Assembly (NCBI GenBank): GCA_949739085.1
Contig: CATIYU010000149.1
Location: 1 to 20,351, forward strand
DNA from: an uncultured Eubacteriales bacterium
GTDB taxonomy: Bacteria; Bacillota_A; Clostridia; Oscillospirales; Oscillospiraceae
Reading direction: 5' to 3'
DNA length: 20,351 nt
Position numbers and translations under genes: made by a program. Shown in pieces: positions 6,892 through 15,298 of the stretch; within the stretch, counting starts at the first letter, position 1, and each line of letters opens with the position of its first letter. The notes below the pieces were generated by a model, which was given only the letters and a program-made list of their open reading frames with translations, ran no database searches and was not told the DNA's origin.

Positions 6892-8904
6892 ATGCAGCGG
6901 CTGAAGCCGGAGGACCTTACACAGTATCAGTTTCTCTCGGCGCTGAGGATATCCCCGGAGGGACGGAGCGCCGCGCTGTGTGTCTCTCGGGCGAATCGGA
7001 AAACAAACGCCTATGACACGGCGCTCTGGAAGCTGGATATCAGAAGCGGACAGATGGAGTGTCTGCCGTGCCGGCAGCCTCAGTCCTGGTGCTACCGGGA
7101 TGAACATACAATTTTATTCACAAATCCCGGCACGGAGGAGGATCAGCGCCGCCGCCGGGAGGGGGAGCGCTTGACGGTTATCAGCAGTTTTTCGCTCCGC
7201 ACCGGGCGGGAGGAGGTCCTTTGCCGCGTGCCGCTGGAGAACGCCGCGATTGAGATGCTCGCGGGGGATTGCATCCTCCTGCGCTCCTTCCACGACAACC
7301 GGCGCCCGGATTTTGAGTCAATGCCCCCGGAAGCCAGAAGGGCGGCCCTGGCGGAATACGCTCGGGAGGAGGAGTGGGAGGTCTGCGAGGAGTCCCCGTT
7401 CCGCAGGGACGGGAGAGGAATTGTGGAGAAAAAGCGGAGCCGTCTGTTTCTCTGCCGCCTGCCCAGCGGGGAGATGGAGCCGCTGACGGATCCCTGGTTT
7501 GATACCCTGCTCTGCCAAGTGGACGGAACAGGGACAAAGATAGCCGCCGTCGGGGAGACCTTCACGCGCCGCATGTCCAGAATGAAAGGGATCTGGCTCT
7601 ATGACCTCCAAACGGGGGAAAAGCGTCAGCTCCTGCCGGAACGGGGATATCAAGTATCCGATGCTGCGTTTATGGGCGGCGGGCTGATGGTCTGCGCCAC
7701 TCCTTGGGACGGCTTTGGGCCGTTTCCAAACCACGACCTGTATCGGATTGACCTCGCTTCCGGGGAGATGAGGTGTGTTTACCGGCACACAGCGGAGGAC
7801 TGTGGATTTAAGACAAGCAGTGACTGCAGGCTTCAGGGCGGACGCTGTATGGCTGTGGCCGGTGATACGCTCTATTACATCACCTCTTACGACAACAGTA
7901 CAGGCATCAACTGCTGGCGGGAAGGGGAGGAGGTGCGGCGCTGCACTGCGGTGGGGTTTAACCCGGAATGTATTGCCGCGTCAGGGGAGAATCTGCTCGC
8001 TGTGGGGTTCTTGGATGGGAAGCCGCAGGAGCTGTACCGCGTGGAGAATGGACAGGCAGAACGGCAGAGCCGCTTCCACGCGGCGTTCCTGGAGGCCCAC
8101 ACGCCGGTGAAGCCGCAGCCGGTTTCCTTTGTAAATAAGGACGGTGTGCGGATTGACGGATTTGTCATATATCCAGCGGCGTACCAGGAAGGACAGAAGT
8201 ATCCCGGTGTATTACAGATTCATGGCGGGCCCCGCTCGGCGTATTCGGACAGCTATTCTCACGAGATGCAGGTGCTCGCCTCCCATGGCTGCTTTGTCTT
8301 TTTCTGCAACCCGAGGGGGTCCGCTTCCCGAGGAGAGGCGTTTGCGGCCCTGGGGGACCGGCGGGGAACGGGGGATTTTGAGGACCTCATGGCCTTTACC
8401 GACTACGTGGCCAGCATCTGTCCCGGGCTGGATCCGGATCGCCTGGGCGTAACGGGCATCAGCTATGGCGGGTTTATGACAAATTGGATCATTGGGCACA
8501 CGACCCGGTTCCGGGCGGCGGTTTCCTGCTGCTCCATCGCAAATAATCTGAGCTTTTTTGGAGACTCGGATGAGAACAACTGGGGCTCGCTGCTTGCGCC
8601 CTGGGACAATCCGGAGAAGGGGTGGGACGGTTCTCCTCTGAAGTACTACCGCGAGGTCACAACCCCGACCCTGTTTATTCAGACGGATGAGGACTACCGC
8701 TGTCCCTTGTCCGAGGCGGTTCAGATGTACACGGCCCTGCAAATCAGAGGAATTGCTTCCAAGCTCTGCATATTTCATGGCGACTCCCACAGCCTGTCCA
8801 GAACAGGGCACCCCAGAAACCGGGTGCGGCGGCTCCAGGCGCTCCTGTCCTGGATGGATCAGTACCTCAAGCTGGAAAAAGAAGCGTCTTGCAATAGGGA
8901 TTAG
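6892..8904 (+). CDS. S9 family serine peptidase (acylaminoacyl-peptidase-like), copy 2
   Basis: A 670-residue paralogue of the preceding gene, matching it from the first residues to the last: same N-terminus, same DPWFDTL and WDGFGxFPNHDLY propeller segments, same hydrolase domain. The triad is intact: Ser524 in GISYGGF, Asp601 in TDEDYRCP, His633 in GDSHSLSR. There is no signal peptide, so it should act in the cytoplasm. The start at 6892 follows AGGGAGGTG by seven to eight bases; an ATG at 6859 has no ribosome site. Keeping two intact diverged copies side by side suggests different peptide preferences or a hetero-oligomer, but neither can be decided here. The next gene's ATG follows after only nine bases. 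Confidence 0.9.
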   Translation: MQRLKPEDLTQYQFLSALRISPEGRSAALCVSRANRKTNAYDTALWKLDIRSGQMECLPCRQPQSWCYRDEHTILFTNPGTEEDQRRRREGERLTVISSFSLRTGREEVLCRVPLENAAIEMLAGDCILLRSFHDNRRPDFESMPPEARRAALAEYAREEEWEVCEESPFRRDGRGIVEKKRSRLFLCRLPSGEMEPLTDPWFDTLLCQVDGTGTKIAAVGETFTRRMSRMKGIWLYDLQTGEKRQLLPERGYQVSDAAFMGGGLMVCATPWDGFGPFPNHDLYRIDLASGEMRCVYRHTAEDCGFKTSSDCRLQGGRCMAVAGDTLYYITSYDNSTGINCWREGEEVRRCTAVGFNPECIAASGENLLAVGFLDGKPQELYRVENGQAERQSRFHAAFLEAHTPVKPQPVSFVNKDGVRIDGFVIYPAAYQEGQKYPGVLQIHGGPRSAYSDSYSHEMQVLASHGCFVFFCNPRGSASRGEAFAALGDRRGTGDFEDLMAFTDYVASICPGLDPDRLGVTGISYGGFMTNWIIGHTTRFRAAVSCCSIANNLSFFGDSDENNWGSLLAPWDNPEKGWDGSPLKYYREVTTPTLFIQTDEDYRCPLSEAVQMYTALQIRGIASKLCIFHGDSHSLSRTGHPRNRVRRLQALLSWMDQYLKLEKEASCNRD

Positions 8905-8913
8905 GAGGTTATT

Positions 8914-10506
8914 ATGAAAAGAACAACAAAAAAACTTTGTCTCCTGCTGACAGCCTGCCTGCTGGCCGGCATCTGCGCGGCGTGCGCGCCTACGGCCTCG
9001 CCGGGAGGTGCTGCGCCTGCGGAGGGCCCAGCACAGTCTCAGACACAGCCCGGCGGCGATGCCGCCGCCGTCCGGGACACCCTGGTGGTGGTCAACAACA
9101 GCGAGGTGCAGTCCTGCGATCCCTCCGCGACGACTGCCGCCCCCACGTTCCAGTGCCTGTGCCAGATGCTGGAGACGCTGGTGGAGATGGACGAGGACGG
9201 GAACTATGTGATGTGTCTCGCTGAGAGTGTGGAGCAGACGGACGACATAACGTATCTGGTTCACCTTCGGAAGGGCGTAAAGTTCCACAACGGTGAGGAG
9301 CTCAAAGCCAGTGATGTGGTATTCACCTTCCAGCGCGCCTGCGCCAGCGCGAAAGCGGCCTCCAATCTACCGGAGCTGAACCCGGAGGAGATCAAGGAGA
9401 TCGACGACTACACGGTTCAGTTCAAAACCAACGGCGTGGTGGCCACCTTCCTGAATGTCCTCACCCGCAACAACTGCATGATTCTGAATCAAAAGGCTGT
9501 GGAAGAGGCCGGCGAGGATGTGGGCCGCTCCTGTGTTGGAACAGGTCCGTATATGTTTGTTGACTGGCAGACCGGCGTTCAGATCACGATGAAGGCCTTT
9601 GATGGCTATTGGGGCGAGAAGAAGGCGTCCATTCCCAATGTGGTCTATAAATTTGTGGATGACGCCAACAGCCGCATCATCATGCTGGAGGCCGGGGAGG
9701 CCGATTTGATCTATGCGGTGTCCACCTCCGGTGTGGATATTCTGACAGGCAACAGCAAGGTGCAGGTGGTGGAGCAGCCGAGCAACAGCGTCCGCTGGTT
9801 CTTTATAAACACCACTGTAGAGCCCACAAATGATATCAATGTCCGCAAGGCGATTGCCTATGCGCTGGATACGGAGGCACTGACCTACGCCGTGTTCGGT
9901 GACCACGCTCTTCCCGCCACCAGCTTCCTGGCGCCCAATATCGCGGGACACACCAGCGATCTGGAGACGTACGCCTTCAACATTGAGAAGGCGAAGGAGC
10001 ACCTGGCCGCCGCCGGATATAAGGAGGGGGAGCTGACGCTGAAGCTGACCATGTGGTCACAGACCGTACAGAACTCCATGGCGGAGATCATTCAGGCGCA
10101 GCTGGGAGCCGCCGGGATCAACGTGGAGATCGAGGCGCTGGAGTCGGCCGCGTTCAGCGCCGCCCTGGCCACCGGGGAGATCCAGATTGGGCTTGCCACC
10201 AACTCCAACACCAGCCGGGATCCGGACGCCGCCGCCAAGGTCTTTAAGAGCACCAACTTCCCCAAGCCGAATTACGCCGGACTGTCGCTTCCCGAGGTGG
10301 ATGCTCTGCTGGAGGAAGGAGTCGCCTGCTTTGACGAGGAGAGGCGTGAGGAGATTTATACCGAGGTGCAGCAGAGAGCCGCGGAGGAGTGCTGCATTAT
10401 CCCTCTCTGCTATGAAAACGATATCTATGGTGTCAGCGCGGAGCTGGGCGGCTTCTTTATCAGCAAGAGCGGAAGCCAGAAGTTTGTAAATTATTTCTTC
10501 CAATAA
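8914..10506 (+). CDS. ABC importer solute-binding lipoprotein, family 5 (DppA/OppA type)
   Basis: The 530-residue protein starts with a basic N-terminus and hydrophobic signal (MKRTTKKLCLLLTACLLAG) ending in CAAC, so Cys24 is the likely lipidation site, although Cys at -3 is not the usual Leu. A low-complexity Ala/Gly/Pro/Gln linker follows. The mature part has the SBP_bac_5 signature VHLRKGVKFHNGEELKASDV at about residues 110-135. Such proteins capture peptides, or sometimes nickel or sugars, outside the membrane and deliver them to Dpp/Opp permeases; the peptidases in the operon favour peptides. AGGAGG lies directly upstream. The gene is separated from its permease genes by three unrelated genes, which is unusual, and is followed by an attenuating hairpin that would favour excess of this subunit. 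Confidence 0.92.
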   Translation: MKRTTKKLCLLLTACLLAGICAACAPTASPGGAAPAEGPAQSQTQPGGDAAAVRDTLVVVNNSEVQSCDPSATTAAPTFQCLCQMLETLVEMDEDGNYVMCLAESVEQTDDITYLVHLRKGVKFHNGEELKASDVVFTFQRACASAKAASNLPELNPEEIKEIDDYTVQFKTNGVVATFLNVLTRNNCMILNQKAVEEAGEDVGRSCVGTGPYMFVDWQTGVQITMKAFDGYWGEKKASIPNVVYKFVDDANSRIIMLEAGEADLIYAVSTSGVDILTGNSKVQVVEQPSNSVRWFFINTTVEPTNDINVRKAIAYALDTEALTYAVFGDHALPATSFLAPNIAGHTSDLETYAFNIEKAKEHLAAAGYKEGELTLKLTMWSQTVQNSMAEIIQAQLGAAGINVEIEALESAAFSAALATGEIQIGLATNSNTSRDPDAAAKVFKSTNFPKPNYAGLSLPEVDALLEEGVACFDEERREEIYTEVQQRAAEECCIIPLCYENDIYGVSAELGGFFISKSGSQKFVNYFFQ

Positions 10507-10538
10507 CCTGCGCAGGACAAGCAGTTCCGCTCGCCGCG

Positions 10539-10566
10539 GGGGGCGCGGCAAGAAAGCCGCGCCCCC
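10539..10566 (+). terminator. Attenuating hairpin after the binding-protein gene
   Basis: An 11-bp perfect GC-rich stem (GGGGGCGCGGC, loop AAGAAA, complement) is followed by GATATATTTT, only a weak U-run. In solute-binding operons such hairpins often stop part of transcription and protect the upstream mRNA, raising binding protein over downstream genes. The following genes lack another evident promoter, so partial read-through is expected. Confidence 0.7.
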
Positions 10567-10592
10567 GATATATTTTGATGTGAGGTATTGCT

Positions 10593-11429
10593 ATGAAAGT
10601 TTTAACAGAACCCCTGCTGCCCAATACAGCGGAGATGGATACCCAGGTGTATCCGCCCATGACGGCCCAGCCTCTGGATCCCCTGGTGGCGGAGGCGCGG
10701 GCAGCGGCTTACGCGGACCCTACAGATCCGGACAACTGGGTAAAGCTGGGGCGGCTGTACCGGCGGCAGAAGATGCACCGCAGCGCTGTCAACGCCTATT
10801 CCCTGGGGATGACATATGACCCCTTCAACTGGTTCTTTTTCCGCCACAAGGGACACACCTACTTGAATTTGAGCCAGCCGCGGGAGGCCGCCGCGGCCTT
10901 CGCGATGGCGGTCAGGCTCCACCCCACCAACTGGGACAGCTGGTATCATCTGGGACTGTCCTACTATCTGCTCCACGAGCTGGATAAGGCGGAAAAGTGC
11001 TATCATGAGACACTGAAGCTGAGCCCCACCATGAAGCTGCTGATTCCGCTGGTGAACTGGTACTATCTGACGCTCATAAGGCAGGGAAAGCCGGAGGAGG
11101 CGGAGCGGATTGCCAAGCTGGTTCCGCCGGACGCGGAGGGGAACAGGAACAGCAACTATTATAAGCTGGCGATGGTATATAACGGCACGGTCGATATCAA
11201 CGACGCACTGGCGGAGGCGGAGGCGTGCCTGAGCCACAGCCAGGAGAGCCATGTGTCGAGCTACTCCTCCAATACATACGGCCTGGCCTGGAAGCTGATC
11301 TGCGGCGGAGAGGTACAGAGAGGCTATGATATTCTGAAGCGGGGCTATGAGACTGGGGGATGGACGCTGGCCGATACTGCGATTGAATTTGATATGGCGA
11401 GATGGCAGGAAAATGGAGGGGTGCGATAA
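10593..11429 (+). CDS. TPR-repeat protein of unknown function, copy 1
   Basis: The 278-residue product has no signal peptide and at least three consecutive tetratricopeptide repeats: about residues 45-78 (ending AYSLGMTYDPFN), 79-112 (RHKGHTYLNL, ending AVRLHPTN) and 113-146 (SWYHLGLSYYL, ending TLKLSPT). A further degenerate repeat lies near 153-180 and a less regular C-terminal part follows. TPRs are helical scaffolds for protein or peptide binding; no catalytic motif is seen. The start follows TGAGGT by eight to nine bases, just after the attenuating hairpin. The stop overlaps the next gene's ATG by one base (TAATG). It shares its N-terminal tag (TEPLLPN) and repeats with the following gene, so the two arose by duplication. 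Function unknown; an adaptor for the peptidases or a sensor are guesses. Confidence 0.82.
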   Translation: MKVLTEPLLPNTAEMDTQVYPPMTAQPLDPLVAEARAAAYADPTDPDNWVKLGRLYRRQKMHRSAVNAYSLGMTYDPFNWFFFRHKGHTYLNLSQPREAAAAFAMAVRLHPTNWDSWYHLGLSYYLLHELDKAEKCYHETLKLSPTMKLLIPLVNWYYLTLIRQGKPEEAERIAKLVPPDAEGNRNSNYYKLAMVYNGTVDINDALAEAEACLSHSQESHVSSYSSNTYGLAWKLICGGEVQRGYDILKRGYETGGWTLADTAIEFDMARWQENGGVR

Positions 11430-12238
11430 TGGATATCAAAAAAACCGAGGCCCAGATGATGACAGAGCCCTGGCTGCCCAACTGCGCGTCAAAGGAGGAG
11501 GAGGTCTTTCCCCGGCGGACGGACGCGGTTCCCTCCGACGTCGTCAAGGACGCCCTGCGGGCGGCGGAGGCGGAGCCGGGTGACCCGGAGCGGTGGATTG
11601 CCGTGGGCAGAGCCTTCCGCCGGCAGAATATGTTTCGCGAGGCGATTGAGGCATACAGCATCGGAATGGAGAAGAATCCCTTCTACGCCCTGCTCTACCG
11701 CCACAGAGGACATGCCTATTTAAATACGGGGCGGTATTATGAGGCGGTAGGCGACTTTGAAGTGGCTCTGCGGCTGGATCCCTCCAATTTTGAGAGCTGG
11801 TATCACCAGGGGGTTGCCTTCTTTTTGATTGGTCAGTACAGCCGCACAGAGCATGTCATGCGCCAGAGCCTGGAGATGGTAACGGAGAGCGCGGACATTA
11901 CCTGCACCACGGACTGGCTGTGGCGCTCTCTGGCCCGCCAGGAGAGGATGGAGGAGGCGGAGCGGGTTCTCTCCCGCTATGATACCACGGTCGAGCCCAA
12001 GGGGGCGATGGACTATTTCCGGTGCCTTCAGGTATACAAGGGGGATATTTCCCCGGAGGAGGCGCTTGCCGGCGGCAAGGTGACAACGGACTACGGCGTG
12101 GTCAATTACTATATTGCGAATGGCCGCACTGGTGACGCACTTGCCGCTGCCCGGACCGCATTGGAGAAGTACAGGGAGAAGGAGTGGGCAGCTTTCGGTT
12201 ATCGCGGATGTGCTGTGGAGGTTGAGAGACTGGGATGA
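11429..12238 (+). CDS. TPR-repeat protein of unknown function, copy 2
   Basis: A 269-residue paralogue of the preceding protein. The conserved N-terminal tag TEPWLPN (residues 12-18) is followed by a charged linker and repeats at about 52-85 (GRAFRRQNMFREAIEAYSIG), 86-119 (YRHRGHAYLNTGRYYEAVGDF) and 120-150 (SWYHQGVAFFLIGQY), then further helical repeats to the end. There is no signal peptide and no enzymatic motif. The ATG at 11429 overlaps the previous stop by one base and the stop overlaps the next start by four (ATGA), so translation of the two TPR genes and the PLP enzyme is probably coupled. An upstream ATG at 11402 lies inside the previous gene and breaks the match between copies. Its place between transporter parts and a PLP enzyme does not explain its role. 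Confidence 0.82.
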   Translation: MDIKKTEAQMMTEPWLPNCASKEEEVFPRRTDAVPSDVVKDALRAAEAEPGDPERWIAVGRAFRRQNMFREAIEAYSIGMEKNPFYALLYRHRGHAYLNTGRYYEAVGDFEVALRLDPSNFESWYHQGVAFFLIGQYSRTEHVMRQSLEMVTESADITCTTDWLWRSLARQERMEEAERVLSRYDTTVEPKGAMDYFRCLQVYKGDISPEEALAGGKVTTDYGVVNYYIANGRTGDALAAARTALEKYREKEWAAFGYRGCAVEVERLG

Positions 12239-13410
12239 ATTACGATTTTGACACGGTGCTCGACCGCCGCGGCACCGCCTCCCTGAAGTGGGATACCGGC
12301 AAACCCGATCTGCTTCCCATGTGGGTAGCCGACATGGATCTGCCTGTTGCGCCGGAGATCATCCGCGCACTCAAGCGCCGGCTGGACCATCCGGTTCTGG
12401 GCTACTCCATCCAATCCGAGGCGTACTATGCCGCCGTTACCGGATGGTTTGAAAAGCGCTACCGGTTTCGAATTCATCCGGAGTGGATCTGTCACGCCCC
12501 TGGGATTGTGGCGGGCCTGCACTTTATTGTCCAGGCAATGACCGGCCCGTCGGATAAAATCCTGATACTGACGCCCTCTTACTACCAGTTTTACAAGGCG
12601 GCGGAGGATAACCGGCGGGACTATGTGAGCTGTCCGCTGGTGGTGGAGAACAACCGCTACACGGTGGATTTTGACCGGTTTGAGCAGCTGGCGGCCCGGG
12701 AGGACGTGAAGCTTTTCATGCTCTGCAATCCCCACAATCCCGGTGGCCGCGTCTGGACAGCCGGAGAGCTGCGGCGGATGGGGGAGATCTGTGCCCGCTG
12801 CCATGTGCTGGTTGTCTCCGACGAGATCCACTGCGATCTGACGCTGGGGGAGAACCGCTACACCCCTTACGGCTTGGCTGCGCCGGAACTTCTGGCGGAG
12901 TCGGTGATCTGCGTGGCCCCCAGCAAGTCCTTCAATCTGGCCGGGATGCAGACCTCCTGCCTCCTCATTCCGGATGAAGCCCTTCGGGAGAAATATCAGC
13001 AGCACATGGTCATGTGCGGGATCAAGCGGCCGAATGTGCTGGGGATGACGGCCATGATCGCGGCCTATACGGAGGGCGCGGAGTGGCTGGCTGCCTGCCG
13101 GGCATATCTGACCCAAAACTTTCAATTTATGAGAGAATACCTCCAGGAGAACATTCCGGAGCTGGAGCCGATGGATATGGAGGCAACTTATCTGGCCTGG
13201 ATTCGAGTTTCCGGTTTGGGCGGCGAGCCGGGAATGTACCACAGATATCTGGAGGATTGCGGCGGGCTCTGGCTCGACAGCGGGAGCATGTTCGGAACCG
13301 ATGGTGAGCAGTATGAGCGGCTGAACTTCGCCTGCTCGCGGACCGTTCTGGCGGACGCGCTGGAGCGGATGAAAAAGGCGGCGGAGGCCATGCGGAGCGC
13401 ACTGCGCTGA
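12235..13410 (+). CDS. PLP-dependent enzyme, MalY/PatB family (C-S beta-lyase or aminotransferase)
   Basis: The 391-residue protein is a fold-type I PLP enzyme with the MalY/PatB N-terminal motif PMWVADMDLPV. Other motifs are NPHNPGGRVW (Asn165), SDEIHCDL (Asp196, which pairs with the pyridine nitrogen) and APSKSFNLAGMQTS, where Lys231 should hold PLP. Family members such as MalY and PatB break C-S bonds of cystathionine or other cysteine conjugates, giving pyruvate, ammonia and a thiol; some relatives act as aminotransferases. The gene overlaps the TPR gene by four bases. In this operon it would act on an amino acid freed by the peptidases; beta-elimination makes enamine intermediates, which fits the Rid protein. 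The substrate cannot be told from sequence. Confidence 0.87.
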   Translation: MNYDFDTVLDRRGTASLKWDTGKPDLLPMWVADMDLPVAPEIIRALKRRLDHPVLGYSIQSEAYYAAVTGWFEKRYRFRIHPEWICHAPGIVAGLHFIVQAMTGPSDKILILTPSYYQFYKAAEDNRRDYVSCPLVVENNRYTVDFDRFEQLAAREDVKLFMLCNPHNPGGRVWTAGELRRMGEICARCHVLVVSDEIHCDLTLGENRYTPYGLAAPELLAESVICVAPSKSFNLAGMQTSCLLIPDEALREKYQQHMVMCGIKRPNVLGMTAMIAAYTEGAEWLAACRAYLTQNFQFMREYLQENIPELEPMDMEATYLAWIRVSGLGGEPGMYHRYLEDCGGLWLDSGSMFGTDGEQYERLNFACSRTVLADALERMKKAAEAMRSALR

Positions 13411-13446
13411 GCGGGAACCCGGCGGAAGCAAAGGAGGGGCACACCA

Positions 13447-14376
13447 ATGCTGAAATATATCCTCAAGCGGATACTGATGCTGATCCCCGTTATGATTGGC
13501 GTCATTGTCATTGTATTTACCATGCTGTACATCACCCCTGGGGATGTTGCGGAGATGATTCTGGGTGCGGAAGCGTCGGAGGCGGAGCTGGACGCGCTGC
13601 GGGAGGAATTGGGTCTGAAGGACCCGTACCTGGTGCGCCTGGGGAGCTTTTTTAAAAATCTGATTTTCCGGCAGGATTTTGGAACCTGCTGGGTGACCAG
13701 ACAGCCGGTTTTGGACCTCATTCTGGAGCGCTTCCCCTACACACTGTATCTGGCCAGCCTGTCGATTTTGATATCCCTGTCAATGGGGCTGGCCCTTGGA
13801 ATCATCTCGGCGATCAAGCCCTACGGCCTGTTTGACAACATATCCATGTCTCTGGCGCTGGTGGGCGTCTCCATGCCGAATTTCTGGCAGGGGCTCCTTC
13901 TGATGCTGCTGTTCGCGCTGAAGCTGGGGTGGTTTCCGGCTACGGGGGTGGAGAGCTGGCGCTCCTATATCCTTCCGGCTGTGACGATTGGCACCTCCTG
14001 CTGTGCGGTGATCGCGCGGCTGACGCGGTCTTCTATGCTGGATGTTATCAATTCGGATTATGTTGTGACCGCGCGGGCAAAGGGACAGAAGGAAAACATC
14101 GTTATCCTCAGACACTGCCTGAAAAACGCGCTGATTCCCATTATTACCGCGGTGGGCATTCAGTTCGGCGGCATGCTGGGCGGGTCCCTTCTGACAGAGA
14201 CCGTGTTCGCGGTCCCCGGGATTGGACTGCTGCTGACCAACGCCATCAAGGCCCGCAACTATCCCGTGGTCCAGGGTGGAGTCCTCTTTGTCGCTTTGAT
14301 CTTCAGCGTTGTCAATCTGGCGGTTGATCTGCTCTACGCACTGGCGGATCCCAGGATCAAATCGAATTATGTGTAA
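13447..14376 (+). CDS. dppB: ABC peptide importer permease subunit, DppB/OppB type
   Basis: The 309-residue integral membrane protein has about six membrane segments and the DppB N-terminus (YILKRILMLIPVMIGV, then FTMLYITPGD). The cytoplasmic coupling loop is around TARAKGQKENIVILRHCLKNALIP and contacts the ATPase. With the next gene it forms the membrane channel for substrate handed over by the lipoprotein. AAGGAGG nine bases upstream supports the start. It begins the second transporter block, lying 2.9 kb after the binding-protein gene. Family assignment is secure; the exact peptide or other substrate is not. Confidence 0.93.
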   Translation: MLKYILKRILMLIPVMIGVIVIVFTMLYITPGDVAEMILGAEASEAELDALREELGLKDPYLVRLGSFFKNLIFRQDFGTCWVTRQPVLDLILERFPYTLYLASLSILISLSMGLALGIISAIKPYGLFDNISMSLALVGVSMPNFWQGLLLMLLFALKLGWFPATGVESWRSYILPAVTIGTSCCAVIARLTRSSMLDVINSDYVVTARAKGQKENIVILRHCLKNALIPIITAVGIQFGGMLGGSLLTETVFAVPGIGLLLTNAIKARNYPVVQGGVLFVALIFSVVNLAVDLLYALADPRIKSNYV

Positions 14377-14386
14377 GGAGGTCGTG

Positions 14387-15277
14387 ATGAGACAGCGTGA
14401 ACAGGAGGGGGCTCATGGGGAGGTCGTATACAAGAAGAGACGCCAGCTTCCGGAGGCGTGGCGGAGGTTCCGGAAAAACCGGCGGGCGGTTTTTGGCGGG
14501 ATTTTGGTGCTGCTGCTCCTGGCTGCTGGAATCTTCGCGCCGGTCCTGACAAAATACGACCCCTATACCCAAGATCTGATCAACAAGTGCCTTGGCCCAA
14601 GCTGGGAGCATCTGTGCGGTACGGACAACTACGGCCGGGATATTTTTACCCGCATCCTGTACGGCGCCAGGATTTCTCTGATTGTGGGCTGGGTTTCGGT
14701 GATTACATCCTGCCTGCTGGGCGGCACGCTGGGAGCGGTAGCGGGCTACTATGGCGGCCGGGTGGATAATGTCATTCTCCGCATTATGGATATCTTTTTG
14801 GCGATTCCGACAATTCTGCTGAATATTTCGATTGTGGCGGCGCTGGGGGGCGGTCTGGTCAACATGCTGATTGCGATGGGGATTTCCTCCACCCCCACCT
14901 ATTGCAGAACCCTTCGGGCGGAGATACTGAAGGTGCGGAATCAGGAGTTTGTCGAGGCCGCCCGGGCGGCGGGGGCGTCAGATCTGAACATCATTGTCAA
15001 GCATATCATCCCCAACTGTCTGGCGCCGATGATTGTGCGGGTGACCATGAGTATCGGAAGTGCGATTCTCAGCTGTGCCAGCCTGAGCTTTATCGGCCTG
15101 GGCATCTCTCCGCCCACCGCAGAGTGGGGCTCCATGCTGGCCAGCGGCAGAGAGTTTATCCGGACAGCGCCGCACATCTGCACCTTCCCGGGCCTTGCCA
15201 TCATGCTGACCGTTTTTTCCCTGAACCTGATGGGGGATGGAATACGGGACGCGTTCGACCCGAAGATGAAAACGTGA
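14387..15277 (+). CDS. dppC: ABC peptide importer permease subunit, DppC/OppC type
   Basis: The 296-residue partner permease has the typical charged N-terminal tail (WRRFRKNRRAVFGG), a first membrane span, the periplasmic-facing HLCGTDNYGRDIFTR motif of DppC/OppC proteins, and the EAA loop EAARAAGASDLNIIVKHIIPN that docks on the ATPases. The start at 14387 follows AAGGAGG by five bases and lies ten bases after the previous stop; longer in-frame starts fall inside dppB. It would pair with DppB in the cytoplasmic membrane. Confidence 0.93.
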   Translation: MRQREQEGAHGEVVYKKRRQLPEAWRRFRKNRRAVFGGILVLLLLAAGIFAPVLTKYDPYTQDLINKCLGPSWEHLCGTDNYGRDIFTRILYGARISLIVGWVSVITSCLLGGTLGAVAGYYGGRVDNVILRIMDIFLAIPTILLNISIVAALGGGLVNMLIAMGISSTPTYCRTLRAEILKVRNQEFVEAARAAGASDLNIIVKHIIPNCLAPMIVRVTMSIGSAILSCASLSFIGLGISPPTAEWGSMLASGREFIRTAPHICTFPGLAIMLTVFSLNLMGDGIRDAFDPKMKT

Positions 15278-15298
15278 CGGGAGGGCGGAGGACAATAT

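Noticed and set aside
8212..9288. Long minus-strand open frame across the second S9 peptidase and the binding-protein start
   Set aside because: It spans the junction of two well-supported genes on the other strand and shows no recognisable domain.
12199..13431. Minus-strand open frame of about 410 codons over the PLP enzyme
   Set aside because: The plus strand has all PLP fold-type I motifs; the reverse translation does not resemble any family.
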